64,000 nt of DNA from the NCBI GenBank assembly GCA_026874595.1, contig CM049322.1, positions 38,036,840 to 38,100,839 of the forward strand, read 5' to 3'. Under the pieces are notes generated by a model. It was not told where the DNA came from. It saw only the letters and a program-made list of their open reading frames with translations, and did not search any database. The translations under genes and the position numbers were made by a program. Source of the DNA: Sipunculus nudus. Lineage: Eukaryota > Annelida > Sipuncula > Golfingiida > Sipunculidae. Shown here piece by piece: positions 51,290 to 63,373 of this stretch; the stretch's first letter is position 1; each line of letters begins with the position of its first letter.

Positions 51290-51345
<56 letters not shown>

Positions 51346-51384
51346 AATATGGCATATGGTGTTCGACGCCGTTACGCGATCAGG

Positions 51385-51454
<70 letters not shown>

Positions 51455-51898
51455 AGTGTGTGATAACCGTTCATGTATTTTGGGTGGCAACGTAAGGACG
51501 GCTTGACTGAAGAATAAAAAGGTCGATGATATAGCCGAATACAGATCGATGGAAGGAGCGATGGAAAAGGGAGCAGATATAAAAAAAGGTAAATGAGAGA
51601 GAGATGGAGAGAGAGACAGAGAGAGACAGAGACAGAGACAGAAAGAGAGACAGAAAGAGAGAGAGTGAGAAAAAGAGAAACTGATCGAGAGACAAAGAGA
51701 GAGAGGCATAGAGACAGAAAAACAGAGCCAGAGAGAGACAGAAAGAGAGACAGGACGAGAGAGAGAGAGTGATTGAGAGAGAAACTGAACGAGAGACAAA
51801 GAGAGAGAGGCAGACAAACAGAGACAGAGAGAGACAGAAAGAGAGAGAGAGAGAATTATTAACAGACAGACAGATCTATATACAGGGGAAGAGGAAGA
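51290..51898. repeat. (TA)n-spacer-(TA)n plus polypurine tract, C5
   Basis: As C3; the (TA)n lengths differ slightly. Confidence 0.9.
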
Positions 51899-52087
51899 TT
51901 CAATTAATGAAAACGTTAAAACTAATCACCGATTGGCCAACCTTTTTTATTATTTATTTAAATATTTCCTGGACGTTTGATTCAATATTAAGTGAATATC
52001 CATCCAAATATCGTCAATGAACCTATGTTTCGAATATGACTCACGCAAAAAATTGACATAAGCACAACTCAGAAAAAGGAATACAAT

Positions 52088-52102
52088 CACCAGAGGGCGC
52101 TG
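52088..52102 (+). promoter_or_regulatory. CTCF-like site, C5
   Basis: Identical motif, same orientation. C6 is truncated before this point. Confidence 0.5.
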
Positions 52103-53826
52103 TTGACTGATATATTCCTGTGCTCAATAAGTGTAAGTTAGTCTTTACAAAAGATATTTCTTTCTTGATAAATTTTCGAATACCTACTTAACGGGAAACT
52201 TTACCTAATTTCCCTGGGCATGATGTACGCAAAACGTGAACATAACCAAATTTGATCGTTTTTCTTTCAAAAATAAATTATCGCGTAAACTGTGTCCATG
52301 TGACGGAGATGACATAAAAAAACGTGATACAAGTCACACAGGGTTAGGTTAACAACAGCTGAGATTTCCGTAGAGTTCTTGGGAACGAGAATAAGAGCAT
52401 TTATTTTAAGAACTAGGTGGTCTGAAGTAAGTGACTGTTCTTCGCGGAGAAACCTCTCAAGAAAGAAAGGCGTTTAGGTTTTTAGTTAAACTGAAACAGC
52501 ATTCTTGTGTGAACAATGTTTGTACAACTTTCAAGCATTGATAAAATGTCAGATCAAAAGAAAGCTTAAGGCCCTGCACAGAAATACATTGATTTTTCTT
52601 GTACAGATTTCTTTAAAGAATGTTATATAATAATTTAATAAAGGGATGACATATGAAAAGGTCATAGTTTCAAGAAAACGCACCACACATACTGTTATTC
52701 TTTTACCATCAATGAAAATTCTTTCCTCGTCCCATATGGCAAAACTCAGGTGTTTTTCCAAATAGGAACAGGGCAACGTTGAATATTTTGCAGCTTTTCA
52801 TTTTAAACAGCTGAGCGCTTGTATTCCATCCTGACCGGGTTAGGTAAGAATTTTTACTAGAGACCTTCTTCTGAACCTCTTCTTCAATTAGCGACACCTA
52901 TAACATTCACATTGAGCAACTGACTACTTTACTGCTATATGTCCAAGCATAAAACCCGCTTTGTATATGACCAATCTGGGATTAGGACAACGTAATCAAG
53001 ACACTTGTACACCGCTTTAATTTTGGAGCCTGTTCACAATGTTGCAAATCACTTCTGGATGAATGAGGGCAGATGAAAAACGAGGTTTTTAATTCTTGTG
53101 TAATATTCAATAAATAGATTATTGGCAAGCCGTATTCCTTTTCAATTTAACGCTAGGATAAGGGCAGAGGAATATTTAGATTATAAAGTTTATATATACT
53201 GTTTAATAATTTATCAATTATTAAAGGGTCTATACCTTAAGATAATCCCTTGACGCCGATCACAACACACATAGGCTGATCCTTTTGTTAATAACCCCAT
53301 ATATAACATGTGGGGGGGGGGCTTTACACATTCAACGTGGTGATCTGGCGTACGATAGACGAACTAATGTTAGACGTTAGACGAAGGTTTTTCAATGTTA
53401 TAGTTTTGCAACTGGTAAGCTTTCAGTGTTCCCATATATACAACATGTCTAATCTGCAAACATATATCAACACCTTTCATTAAACTTTCTTCAATTAACA
53501 TATAAAATCCCGCATTTCAATAACGCCGTATCTAAAACGGATTATACTAAACCGGTTTATTTTAGTCTGGAAGTAGTGTCCGCACTTTAGTTCGCCTTAC
53601 AAAAGGCCAAATCGGTTTATTCAATAAAAAGTGACCCAATTAGTTCTACGCCTTGGTTGTAAATCTGATGCTGCAAAAAGCGATATTTGGCTGGAAGGAT
53701 TAGGTCAAATGGTAGCAAAACTGGTCTCACGAAGACGAGATACCGACTCCTATACGAACTATAGGAACCGCTTTATGGTAAACCGGACTAAAGTAAATGG
53801 AACTACTCCATAGGCCTGAACTAATG

Positions 53827-54301
53827 TAGCGTTGTATCAGCCCTCTGACATCACGACCAGGTCACTGGCCTGCCATAGTGCCTTTACTTCTTGGTCTGAT
53901 CCTTTCTTGGTCATCTTATAAGGCCACATGACGATGCAAATATTTTCGTCATTTCTGACAACGCCTCATGGTCAAGAGATACACTGTCAATTAATATAAA
54001 CCAGACTAATCGTTTCCATTTTAGTTATCTTTCTAACAACACCAAACATAGGGAGAAAAGTTCCATTCCAACTCAGCATATTGGTAAATCCCTCCACATG
54101 TTTGTTGAATTTCTAATTTATTCTCTTGTATTAATGCATCATTCGTAGCATAATGTTAAGATTATGGGCTGTTTACAACAATATGAATGCAACATGATGG
54201 AAAACTGCTGTGATGCAGTCAAAGGTACAGCTTGTACCACGACTCAAGTAGGCTTACCAGCCAAATTATCATTGCCTACTGAGTCGGAGTGTCACGGCAA
54301 G
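53827..54301 (+). mobile_element. Alpha: hAT-like MITE, C6 copy
   Basis: Practically identical to the C4 and C5 copies. Confidence 0.7.
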
Positions 54302-55211
54302 AACTTATGTGGAAAAGTGCCTGTTGCGGACAGAGTAAACCAATTCACGATCCGGATTATTTGCTAGTGCGGTTGCGGCCTAAGCTAAGTCAATGATACC
54401 TTGAAAACGACCGTCGTAAGCCCGAGAGATGATAAATATAGACTGCTAACTACTGTGAAGGCCATTCGAAGCCTGATTCACTAAAACAAACCGTAACTGT
54501 GTCAGCTTTTAAGATATGAAAGCTCTCAGAGATGACAAGGGACGAACGTTTTATGATTACTGGCATCATAATTCCAACCCGGGGAGCCCTAATGGATTAT
54601 CTCGTGGCGGAATAATATGAAACTCAATACCCCCATTGTTTAATCTTGTTTCAAAAGAATGCTGGTTGCTTTAGATCTCCGTGCAAATCCTATAAATAAC
54701 CTCTTGTTTCATGCCAAAGTATTCTCCAGAAACTTTGGCGGCTTCGACATTGTACTTACGGACTAATACCGTTTAATGATTTCTTGCGAAACTAGGATAA
54801 ATTAAAAAATAAATCATTCTGCTGCATTCGTGTGGGTGTTTTCCGGGAGCTGTTCGTGTTCCAACAGACAAGATGATAAACAAGTCGTCCATGGACCATG
54901 ACGCTCAGCTAAATTTTGAACTAGAGAGGTGTAAATTTATATAACTTTTAAAAGAACAAAATGTTTCCTTCCATCCAGATTACAGGGTATAAACGCCTCG
55001 TGCAGGAATCAATTTAGACTTCATGTTCTGCTTTCAAGGAAACAGCAGGAGCGCCAAACGTCGAAAATATAGCTCAGTTGACAGTAAACAGATGGCTAAT
55101 AAAGAAACCAATGAACAGTAAATGTACTAAGACTTAGGAAAATCAACGCGCCCACAGCTTAGAAACCTGCACGAAAGCTTTCTCAGAAATACTGTTAACT
55201 ACCAGCATGGA

Positions 55212-55388
55212 GTGGGCGGTCGAGGGGTAAATCGCTCGGCTCTTTCCGCCAGCTATTCGAGTTCGATACCTGGCGTGGCTATCAGAGCGGGATGCAGGGC
55301 TCGTCCAAGGCCGGAGGTTTTCACCAGTGTCTCTTCAACCTCCAGACTCTACCAAACATCATCATATATTTGTAAAGGTAAAAAAAAA
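55212..55388 (+). mobile_element. SINE-A (+), C6 copy
   Basis: Identical to the C4 copy as far as I can see. Confidence 0.7.
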
Positions 55389-55394
55389 GAGGTG

Positions 55395-55715
55395 ACGGTG
55401 GGGGTTTATAATCTGATATCACCGATGGTGTCAGTCTCACCGACTTCATACTTTGCCTTTCTGGTTTTTCGGGCATGTTTATTCTTGTAGCTTTTCTTGG
55501 CTCCCTGGGAAGCATACAACCAAAGCAGCTTTATAAGGCGCTAGAAGGTTATTCGTTCTTCATAAGTCTGCCGCCTATCACCAGTATCCATTCACTCCTG
55601 GGTCGAGAGAGCGCACCCTTGTGGTAAAGACCTTTGCTAGGAGTCTTAGCGCTGACGGCGGTCAGAACGGGACGGGAACAAGTCGAGCGCCGTATCTTAA
55701 ACGCAACCACGCTCC
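55395..55715 (-). mobile_element. SINE-B (-), C6 copy, deletion in head
   Basis: Same as C4. Confidence 0.6.
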
Positions 55716-55764
55716 ACAATCAATGTATAATGAATATGTTGTATTTATTGTTATTGTATAAAAT

Positions 55765-56347
55765 TAGCGTCATGTCGACCCTCTGACATTACGACCAGAT
55801 TACTGGCGCCAGAGTATCATTACATCTAAGTCTGAGGGTGGCATTATAAGGCCTGATAATGATGCAAATATTTTTGTCATTTCGGACAACGCTTCATGGA
55901 CTACGGGTACACTGAAAATCAACATAAACCAGACCAATCGTTTCCATTTATTTTGTGTACTAATAATACCAAACATGAACGAGAAAAATTCCGTTTTAAC
56001 CTAGCACATTTGTAAACTCCTCGGCATGTTTGTTGGATTTATGACCGCATGAACACAAGCAAGGCTCGCACGGATTACAGGACGCAGGCAGCTTGTAGGC
56101 GATACAGGAAATGGTCCGTGTAAAAAGAGAAGGTGTCTCAGTTTGGGTTTGTAAGCTCACATGTATACTATTGTGTAAATTCATCATTCTTAGCATAATA
56201 TTGGGATTATGGACGTTTTCCACAATATGAATGCAACCTGATGCAAGACCACTGCGATACATTCCTCGATATTACTAGTATCACGACTCGAGTAGGCTTA
56301 CCATCCCAATTATCCGATTTTCTTCTGAGTTGGGTTTTCACGGCTAG
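55765..56347 (+). mobile_element. Alpha-prime MITE, C6 copy
   Basis: Same element as C4. Confidence 0.7.
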
Positions 56348-56710
56348 TATAAAATATGGTGACAGTTTTAGTACACATACTAAATAGGCCGCACATAGAA
56401 GGGACGAGCGACGAGAAGAGATCGGACCGGACTTGAATCCGGTTAGGTCCGCCCTGTTTGTGGCACTCAGCGGACCGGACTTCTAGTCCGGGACCTCTCC
56501 GGGCCCAGTCTTGAGCGATCTGACCATATAACTTGGAGGACGCAGGTATGTATCGACTAAGCAGTAAGGTTCATGAGAGCTTTACTTTGTCTAAAATACA
56601 AGTTATTTACCATCCTCGCCTCCACAATATTGATATTTTACAGAACCATGCATTCTTTAAAATGAAAAAAAAAACATATGCTGGAGTCAGACATCGGTCA
56701 GAGGAAACCA

Positions 56711-56930
56711 AGTGAGAAACTAAAAATCTGTATTCTAATGAAAGCAAGCCTCCGCCATTCCCTTTTTCGACCCACAATCCAAGGTTCAATTGTGCATTAG
56801 TGACCGTACATTTCATGAGATTCCGTACATGACTGCGTGAGCTATGTTGTGAACTAACACACAAACACACACACACACACACGGACGAGAATAAAGGCGT
56901 ACCCTCCTGGCGGCGAAAGTATGATTGACT
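56711..56930 (+). mobile_element. TE-C segment, C6 copy, internally deleted
   Basis: As C4. Confidence 0.7.
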
Positions 56931-58035
56931 TTCGTATATTTCGGGCAGAAAAAGAAGTCCCATATAAGACATCCATCAGATCAAGTCAAGTGAGAAAATA
57001 TTGCCCCTCCTTTTATGCATAAATTTGAAAGCCACTAATAAACAATAAACAGAAACAAATCAGTATTGCAGCTTTGTTTTATGTAATTCTTCCACCAGGC
57101 ATAAAAAGACAGGAAAAAGCATCAGACAAAAGAAAATCCGATTTTTTTAAATTAAACCGAGCCACCCAAGCGCTTCACTAGATCTCCCGCTAGAACGGAG
57201 ACAGACAATAGTTTTGTCTCGTGGCTTATGTACCCTGGTCCACTTAAATTATATAAGAGGGGTATTCTTCTGTCTGTAGTTTTCTCAGGAAGGTAACAAA
57301 CTGTGTTGGACGGGACCATGACTTGAGAAGCATAGAGATACATGTTCAACCGAACCCCCTCGCCAAATCTTACACACAAGAGTGTCCCTTCTTTACCCAA
57401 AGTTGAAATAGGTGACCTGACGTCGTAACTTGTTGATTTCTACAATGAAGACAGTCGTATGTTTCCCTGCTTTTCTGTAATGTTTTTTTTTATATCGTGT
57501 AAGTATATGCAGATAATTATGTATTACTCACAATTCTGCTGCGCCTGCAACTACACAAATATATAACATAACCAAAGTGAACTTACATGTCTCCATGTAA
57601 CAGTAACTGATAACAAAAGTTTGCTTTTCGTAAGTTGCTTATTTGTGGTTCGGTTTAACGGGAATTCTTAGACGAAGTTTCGCATAACACTTCTTATATA
57701 TAAAGATCAAATGGAAGCATCGTACGATTAATCGAGAATAAAAAAGAATGCCATATAACCGGAGGGTACCAATCCATATAATGCTAACCCGCCTGACTCC
57801 ATCTAAAAGGGGCATTGTCTTTTCTTTTGTCAAGGCGGAAGGTTATCGCCAGGAGGTTAAACATTTAGTTCTCTTTGTGTTTGTGTCTGTAATCGACCAC
57901 AACATAACTTACATATTCCTGACTTGGATCTCAGAAAACCTTTAGGTCTTTTCGAGATCTGACCAAGATGAATCTATCAGATTTTGGTGTAGATCCAATT
58001 CATGGTACGGATTCAAGAACGCCATCAAGGAATGT

Positions 58036-58449
58036 TGTTATGGGGTGACATAAAAGCAGACCGAACTGTCTCGCTAGGGAAGCTTGCTTTGCTAGCGAAG
58101 CGGTTGGTACGCCGGACTGGTGCGCCACCGACCTGGGTTCGACTCCCGGATCGGCCCAGGATTTTCCCCTGATTTATTTGTCTTCGTAGCAAAATGGGGT
58201 CTCGTCTAACGTGACGGTTAACTTTGTGGCCCAGTGAATAAGCTCACCAAAGTGTGACTCCTGGATAATTAGTCTTGTTCTGGTAGCAGAAAGCTCTTAA
58301 GAAGGGGATGTGTTACGGGGTGACCAAAAGCGGACCGAACTTGCTTTACTAGCGAAGCGGCTGGTACGCCGGATTTGTGCGCCACCGACCTGGGTTCGAC
58401 TCCCGGATAGGCCCAGAATTTTCACCTCAACAATTTCCTCTTCGTAACA
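58036..58449 (+). mobile_element. TRIM-like element, C6 copy
   Basis: 5' repeat 58036-58191 (156 bp), core 58192-58310 (119 bp), 3' repeat 58311-58449 (139 bp; the left arm of the hairpin before the A box is deleted). C1/C2-type sequence, not C4/C5-type. Confidence 0.7.
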
Positions 58450-59132
58450 ATATTCACTTAAGTACAGTCACTTATAGACGAATGAACCATGTTATATTGT
58501 TGCGGAACCTAATAACAACAGATCTCGTAGTCGTGACGAGCATAAATTTTGTTACGGAGATAAATAAAAATCAGATTCTGTAACACTAGGCAGCGTGAAA
58601 TGTCTAGGGGAATGAATAAAGAAGTCAGTGTTTTTTTTTGTTAACAAATAATTATAATTTATTCTTAAAACAACCCTAACATTACACCACACTAAATCAA
58701 TACAATTACACAGTATAAAACAACAGTATAGCAGTAAATCAATACAATTACACAGTATAATAAATGAAGTGTACAGTACCAGATCGAGTGTCCGGATCCT
58801 AGGCTATTCTAGATACCACCACTGTCACAGCTCAACAAGTCTTTTAAAACTAATAATCCACGTAAACAGTTCAAATAGTCCAAAGTAAAGCTCTTGTAAT
58901 ATTCCCGAAGGCAAACTGGAGACAGTCTCACTAAATCTGCATAGACTTCGTAGAATCCCTGACACTACTGCAATTATCGGATAGGTAAAAACTTGACTCA
59001 CACTCTTCCGTGTCCGATGGATTTTTTTTCTCCCCCCCACCCCGCCCGGCTTTCTATACACAGCCCCTAATTTATAGCTCCTCACCCCAATGCCTAGAAA
59101 CTTCTATTCATGAACAATCCAAAGAACAAAAC

Positions 59133-59269
59133 AAGATGACCAGAGGTCACGCGCTTGCCGGAAATGGAAATGATACAGACAGATAGACAGAGAGTGCATG
59201 TAGAAACAGTCATATGAATGAGCAACATTGTGGGGGCAGCAGAAACGGATAATATGTTTATTTATGCAT
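59133..59269. other. Transition between macrosatellite and satellite
   Basis: About 140 bp belonging to neither array as far as I can see. It contains a short cagacagatagacagagag tract. Confidence 0.6.
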
Positions 59270-60384
59270 GCTGAACTTTAACAGCTGCATATCTTTCTAG
59301 TGTAAAAGGGACCAAGTTCAAAATTTTTTCATGAAATCCCGTTAATCTCGTTTGACAAGAAGCATTGAGACGTTTTCAGGTTTGTCATGTCAAGCTGGCC
59401 AAATGATATGAAATGCCGAAAACTAGACCTGTCTAGCTATAAAAGCCGCTGAGTTATAAGCATTTGCATGAAATCTCGTGTTTTCTCGTTTGACGGGAAA
59501 TGGTGCGAGCTTTGGCGAGATTTCCAGTTTTGTCATGTCAGGTTTGTCAAATATTATAAAAGGCCGGAAACTAGACCTGTCTAGCTGCAAAAGTCGCCGT
59601 GTTATCAGCATTTAAGTGAAATCATGTTTTTTTCTCGCTTGACGAGATATAGTACGAGATTTGGCAAGACGAGCAGTTTTATTATGTCAAGACGGCCAAA
59701 CGTTACGAAATGGCGAAAACTAGATCCGTCTAGCTGTAAAAGTCGCCGAGTTATAAGCATTTCCGTGTACTCTCGTGTTTTCTCGTTTGACGAGATATGG
59801 TGCAGGATTTGGCCAGTCTTGTAGATTTGTCATATCAAACTGTCTAAATGTTATGAAATGGCGAAAACTACATCTGTCTAGCTGTAAAAGTCGCCGAGTT
59901 ATTAGCATTTCTGTGAAATCTCCTTTTTTATCGTTTGACGAGATATGGTGCGAGATTTGGCCAGTCTTGCAGGTTTGTCATGCCAAGCCGTCCAAATGTT
60001 AATGAATGCCAAAAACTAGATCTGTCTAGCCGTGAAAGTCGCCGACTTATATGCATTTCTGTGAAATCTCGTTTTTCCACATTTGACCAGATATAGTGCG
60101 AGATTTCGCCAAGTATCGCAGTTTTACTATGTCAAGTTGGCCAAATGTTACCAAATGCCAAAAACTAGACCTGAGTAGCTGTAAAAGTCGCCTAGTTATA
60201 AGCATTTCCATGATATCTCGTTTTTTTCTCGCTGGACGAGATATGGTGCGAAATTTGACGAGACTTGGCTGATTTTTTTTCTGGCGTGTCAAGCTGGTCA
60301 TATGTTATGAAATGCCGAAAACTAGAGCTGTGTAGCTGTAAAAGTCGCCGAGTTATAAGCATTTCCGTGAAATCTCGTTTTTTT
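59270..60384 (+). repeat. Satellite of about 148-149 bp monomers (7-8 copies)
   Basis: Monomer landmark aactagayctgtctagctg occurs at 59421, 59569, 59718, 59866, 60014, 60163 and 60320. Spacings are 148, 149, 148, 148, 149 and 157 bp. A degenerate monomer precedes the first. Each monomer also holds ctcgtttgacgagatatggt-like and gcgagatttggccag-like segments. Monomers are clearly diverged from each other. Confidence 0.9.
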
Positions 60385-61877
60385 CTCGTTTGACGATAAA
60401 CCGAGCGAAATTTGACGAGACTTGCAATTGAATGACTTAGAACCAAGGGGAAGGAGCCTTATGCAAAAAACTAGCCCCTTTAAACATAAATATTAACCGA
60501 GATAGAAGCCAAAAACTGCATATTTTCAGATCGTCAAGTTTAACCCACAAATTTGGTAACCATGGTAACGGCAGCACAAAGCTACATGTGCGGAGGAATA
60601 AGCCAATGTTCCTAGTTTAAGATACAACGATAAAAATTGTGCCATGTTTAAAATTATTTTAGATATTGCAGAAAAATGATATGTTACAGTGTTACAGGTA
60701 CCACGGCCCCTGGTGGCTATTTCCAAAAAATGAAAAACTGATTTCGAGATATTTATAAATAACACAAAATATATCAATTTCAAAGCCATTGTTAAAAAAA
60801 TGCAACCTGTAGGTCATATTTAATGAAATCTCGAAGACTCTCGTTTGACGAGAAAGGGTGCGAGATTTTGCAAGATTTTTGATTGGATCACCGAGAACTC
60901 ACCAAGGGCTACAAGATGCAAAAAAATTGACCTCTCCAGCATAAAAACTGACAGAGATAGAAGCTGAAAACTGCATTTTTCAAAATTCAAAAGTTTTACC
61001 CCAAAAATAGATAGATTTGGCAACAGCGCACTTTGGCACCTATGCGCAAATATAAGCCCATGGACCCCAGTTGAAGGTGCTGTGATGGAAATGGCCCAAT
61101 GTTTAATAGTTCTGGAGGTATAGCACCAAAACAAATTTTCATGTTTTTCATCTGCAACGCCCCCTGGCGGCCATTTCCAAAATCTGAAAAAACAATTTCG
61201 AGATATTCTTGTGTTACATAAAATATCTCAGAATCAGTACGATTGCTGCAAATTTGAAAAATATCACGAAATTCCATGATTTCTCCCCAAAATTGCGTAA
61301 CCATGGTAACAACAAATTTAAGTAAGCTACATGTCAAAAGAAAGGCCAGGTGATGACAAAAAAATGAGCTATTGCAGAAGTGGATAAGCCTATTTATGGC
61401 GAAGTTATAGTGCAAAAACCGATTACCATACCTGTCGTGAGCTTGACCCTTGACCTTTTACCTATATTGACCAAAAACAATAGGCTTCTTGCATTTTTGA
61501 TTATCTATAAAGTGTGTAAGTTTGAAAGTGATTGGTGCAAAATTGAGACCTGTAGAGAGATGACAGACAAACAGACAGACATCCGCGACTGACCAACCAG
61601 CTTGCGAAAATCGAAGATTTCCGGCAAGCAATAAAGTTGTGACTGTGCCTCCAATCTGTACACACGCCGGCCGCCCACCGTAAGGACCCTGCCGCCACTT
61701 GCGGCGACGGCACGTGTCTTCGTGGTATGGCGAAAAACGGCGCGAGATTTGACGAGACTAACAATGTGACCCCTGAATGTGACTGCGAGTGTCAGCCGCT
61801 ATCCAGCGCTGCAAACCATGTGTCTGTAGCGTGAAAAATGACAGAATTATAGGCATTTCTTTGAATGGTCACGTGTT
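60385..61877 (+). repeat. Higher-order satellite, copy 1 (about 1.49 kb)
   Basis: Begins with the monomer-type string ctcgtttgacga and is followed by two diverged sub-blocks, each with GTAACCATGGTAAC and a cccctggyggc motif. It includes a dispersed-repeat-like segment (gacccttgacc, attgaccaaaaacaatagg, gacagacaaacagacagac). The first 400 bp is the most diverged from copies 2 and 3. No gene. Confidence 0.85.
60556..60569. promoter_or_regulatory. X-box (RFX-type) palindrome GTAACCATGGTAAC
   Basis: Fits GTNRCC-AT-RGYAAC. The same 14-mer is at 61297-61310, 62050-62063, 62792-62805 and 63546-63559. Binding is inferred from the motif only. Confidence 0.4.
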
Positions 61878-63373
61878 CTCGTTTCACGAGAAACGGTGCG
61901 AGATATGACGAGACTTGCGATTGAACGGCCTAGAACTAGAGGGATGCTGTCTAACGACAAAAACCAGACCTTTCTATCGCAAATATCAACAGAGATAGAA
62001 GCTGGAAAACTCCGAATTTTCAGATTGTCAAGTTTTACCCCAAAATTTGGTAACCATGGTAACGGCAGCACAAAGCAACATGTGCGAAGGGATAAGCCAA
62101 TGTTCCTAGTTTCAAATACGACCAAAAAAATGGTGTCACGTTTAATATTTTTTGAGATATTGCAGAAAAATGATATGTTACAGTGTTTCAGGTACCACGC
62201 CCCCTGGTGGCTATTTCCAAAAAATGAAAAACTGATTTCGAGATATTTATAAATAACACAAAATATATCAATTTCAAAGCCATTGTTAAAAAAATGCAAC
62301 CTGTAGGTCATATTTAATGAAATCTCGAAGACTCGTTTGACGAGAAAGGGTGCGAGATTTTGCAAGATTTTTGATTGGATCACCGAGAACTCACCAAGGG
62401 CTACAAGAAGCAAAAAAATTGACCTCTCCAGCATAAAAACTGACAGAGTTAGAAGCTGAAAACTGCATATTTTCAAAATTCAAAAGTTTTACCCCAAAAA
62501 TAGAGAAATCTGGCAATAGCGCACTTTGGCACCTATGCGCAAAAATAAGCCCATGGACCCCAGTTGAAGGTGCTGTGATGGAAATGGCCCAATGTTTAAT
62601 AGTTCTGGAGGTATAGCACCAAAACAAATTTTCATGTTTTTTCATCTGCAACGCCCCCTGGCGGCCATTTCCAAAATCTGAAAAAAGCAATTTCGAGATA
62701 TTCTTGTGTTACATAAAATATCTCAGAATCAGTACGATTGCTGCAAATTTGAAAAATATCACGAAATTCCATGATTTCTCCCCAAAATTGCGTAACCATG
62801 GTAACAGCAAATTTAAGTAAGCTACATGTCAAAAGAAAGGCCAGGTGATGACGAAAAAAATGAGCTATTGCAGAAGTGGATAAGCCTATTTATGGCGAAG
62901 TTATAGTGCAAAAACCGTTAACCATACCTGTCGTGACCTTGACCCTTGACCTTTGACCTATATTGACCAAAAACAAAAGGCTTCTTGCATTTTTGATTAT
63001 CTATAAAGTGTGTAAGTTTGAAAGTGATTGGTGCAAAATTGAGACCTGTAGAGAGATGACAGACAAACAGACAGACATCCGCGACTGACCAACCAGCTTG
63101 CGAAAATCGAAGATTTCCGGCAAGCAATAAAGTTGTGACTGTGCCTCCAATCTGTACACACGCCGGCCGCCCACCGTAAGGACCCTGCCGCCACTTGCGG
63201 CGACGGCACGTGTCTTCGTGGTATGGCGAAAAACGGCGCGAGATTTGACGAGACTAACAATGTGACCCCTGAATGTGACTGCGAGTGTCAGCCGCTATCC
63301 AGCGCTGCAAACCATGTGTCTGTAGCGTGAAAAATGACAGAATTATAGGCATTTCTTTGAATGGTCACGTGTT
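61878..63373 (+). repeat. Higher-order satellite, copy 2 (1496 bp)
   Basis: Full unit from ctcgtttcacgag to the next occurrence at 63374. Nearly identical to copy 3 where they overlap (one substitution, ttcctagttt versus ttccttgttt, and a 2-bp indel near 62332). Open frames of 118 and 209 codons here are repeated with the satellite and are not supported as genes. Confidence 0.9.
62198..62211 (-). promoter_or_regulatory. CTCF-like site in the higher-order satellite
   Basis: cgccccctggtggc equals the reverse of the CTCF core CCACCAGGGGGCG. The same string is at 63694-63707. A one-base variant is at 60704-60717, and cgccccctggcggcc occurs at 61158-61172 and 62652-62666. Confidence 0.45.

Larger units (their letters stand above)
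44514..53452 (+). repeat. Macrosatellite unit C5
   Basis: Differs from C4 in what I could compare only by isolated substitutions (for example gcttactactg at 36570 versus gctaactactg at 45505) and by lengths of (TA)n, poly-G, poly-C and poly-A runs. Confidence 0.9.
7901..59132 (+). repeat. Macrosatellite: tandem array of about 8.9-kb units, about 5.7 copies
   Basis: Six head-to-tail copies of one unit, seen by matching landmark strings in the same order. Unit starts (tctgcaaa...) are at 7901, 16201, 26543, 35578, 44514 and 53453. Unit lengths are 8300, 10342, 9035, 8936 and 8939 bp, and the last copy is cut at about 5.68 kb (59132). Similarity stops abruptly at both ends. The unit contains no supported gene. 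It is a patchwork of MITEs, tRNA-SINEs, an LTR-like miniature element, microsatellites and unidentified sequence. Copies from about 31.11 to 58.01 kb are nearly identical; the others differ by substitutions, shared indels and private insertions. Confidence 0.95.
53453..59132 (+). repeat. Macrosatellite unit C6, truncated
   Basis: C4/C5-type up to about 58010, then abruptly C1/C2-type (attcaagaacgccatcaagg in place of attcaggaacgccataaagg). The unit ends within the stretch ccaaagaacaaaacaa and lacks the TA blocks, polypurine tract and CTCF-like site of the full unit. Confidence 0.9.

Noticed and set aside
59421-60384. CRISPR-like regular repeat
   Set aside because: Monomers are about 148 bp, contiguous and mutually diverged, with no short identical repeats and unique spacers. 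It is a satellite in a eukaryotic genome.
61847-62476. 209-codon minus-strand frame, the longest in the window
   Set aside because: Lies in the 1.5-kb satellite, recurs with it, is broken in copy 1, and shows no known domain.
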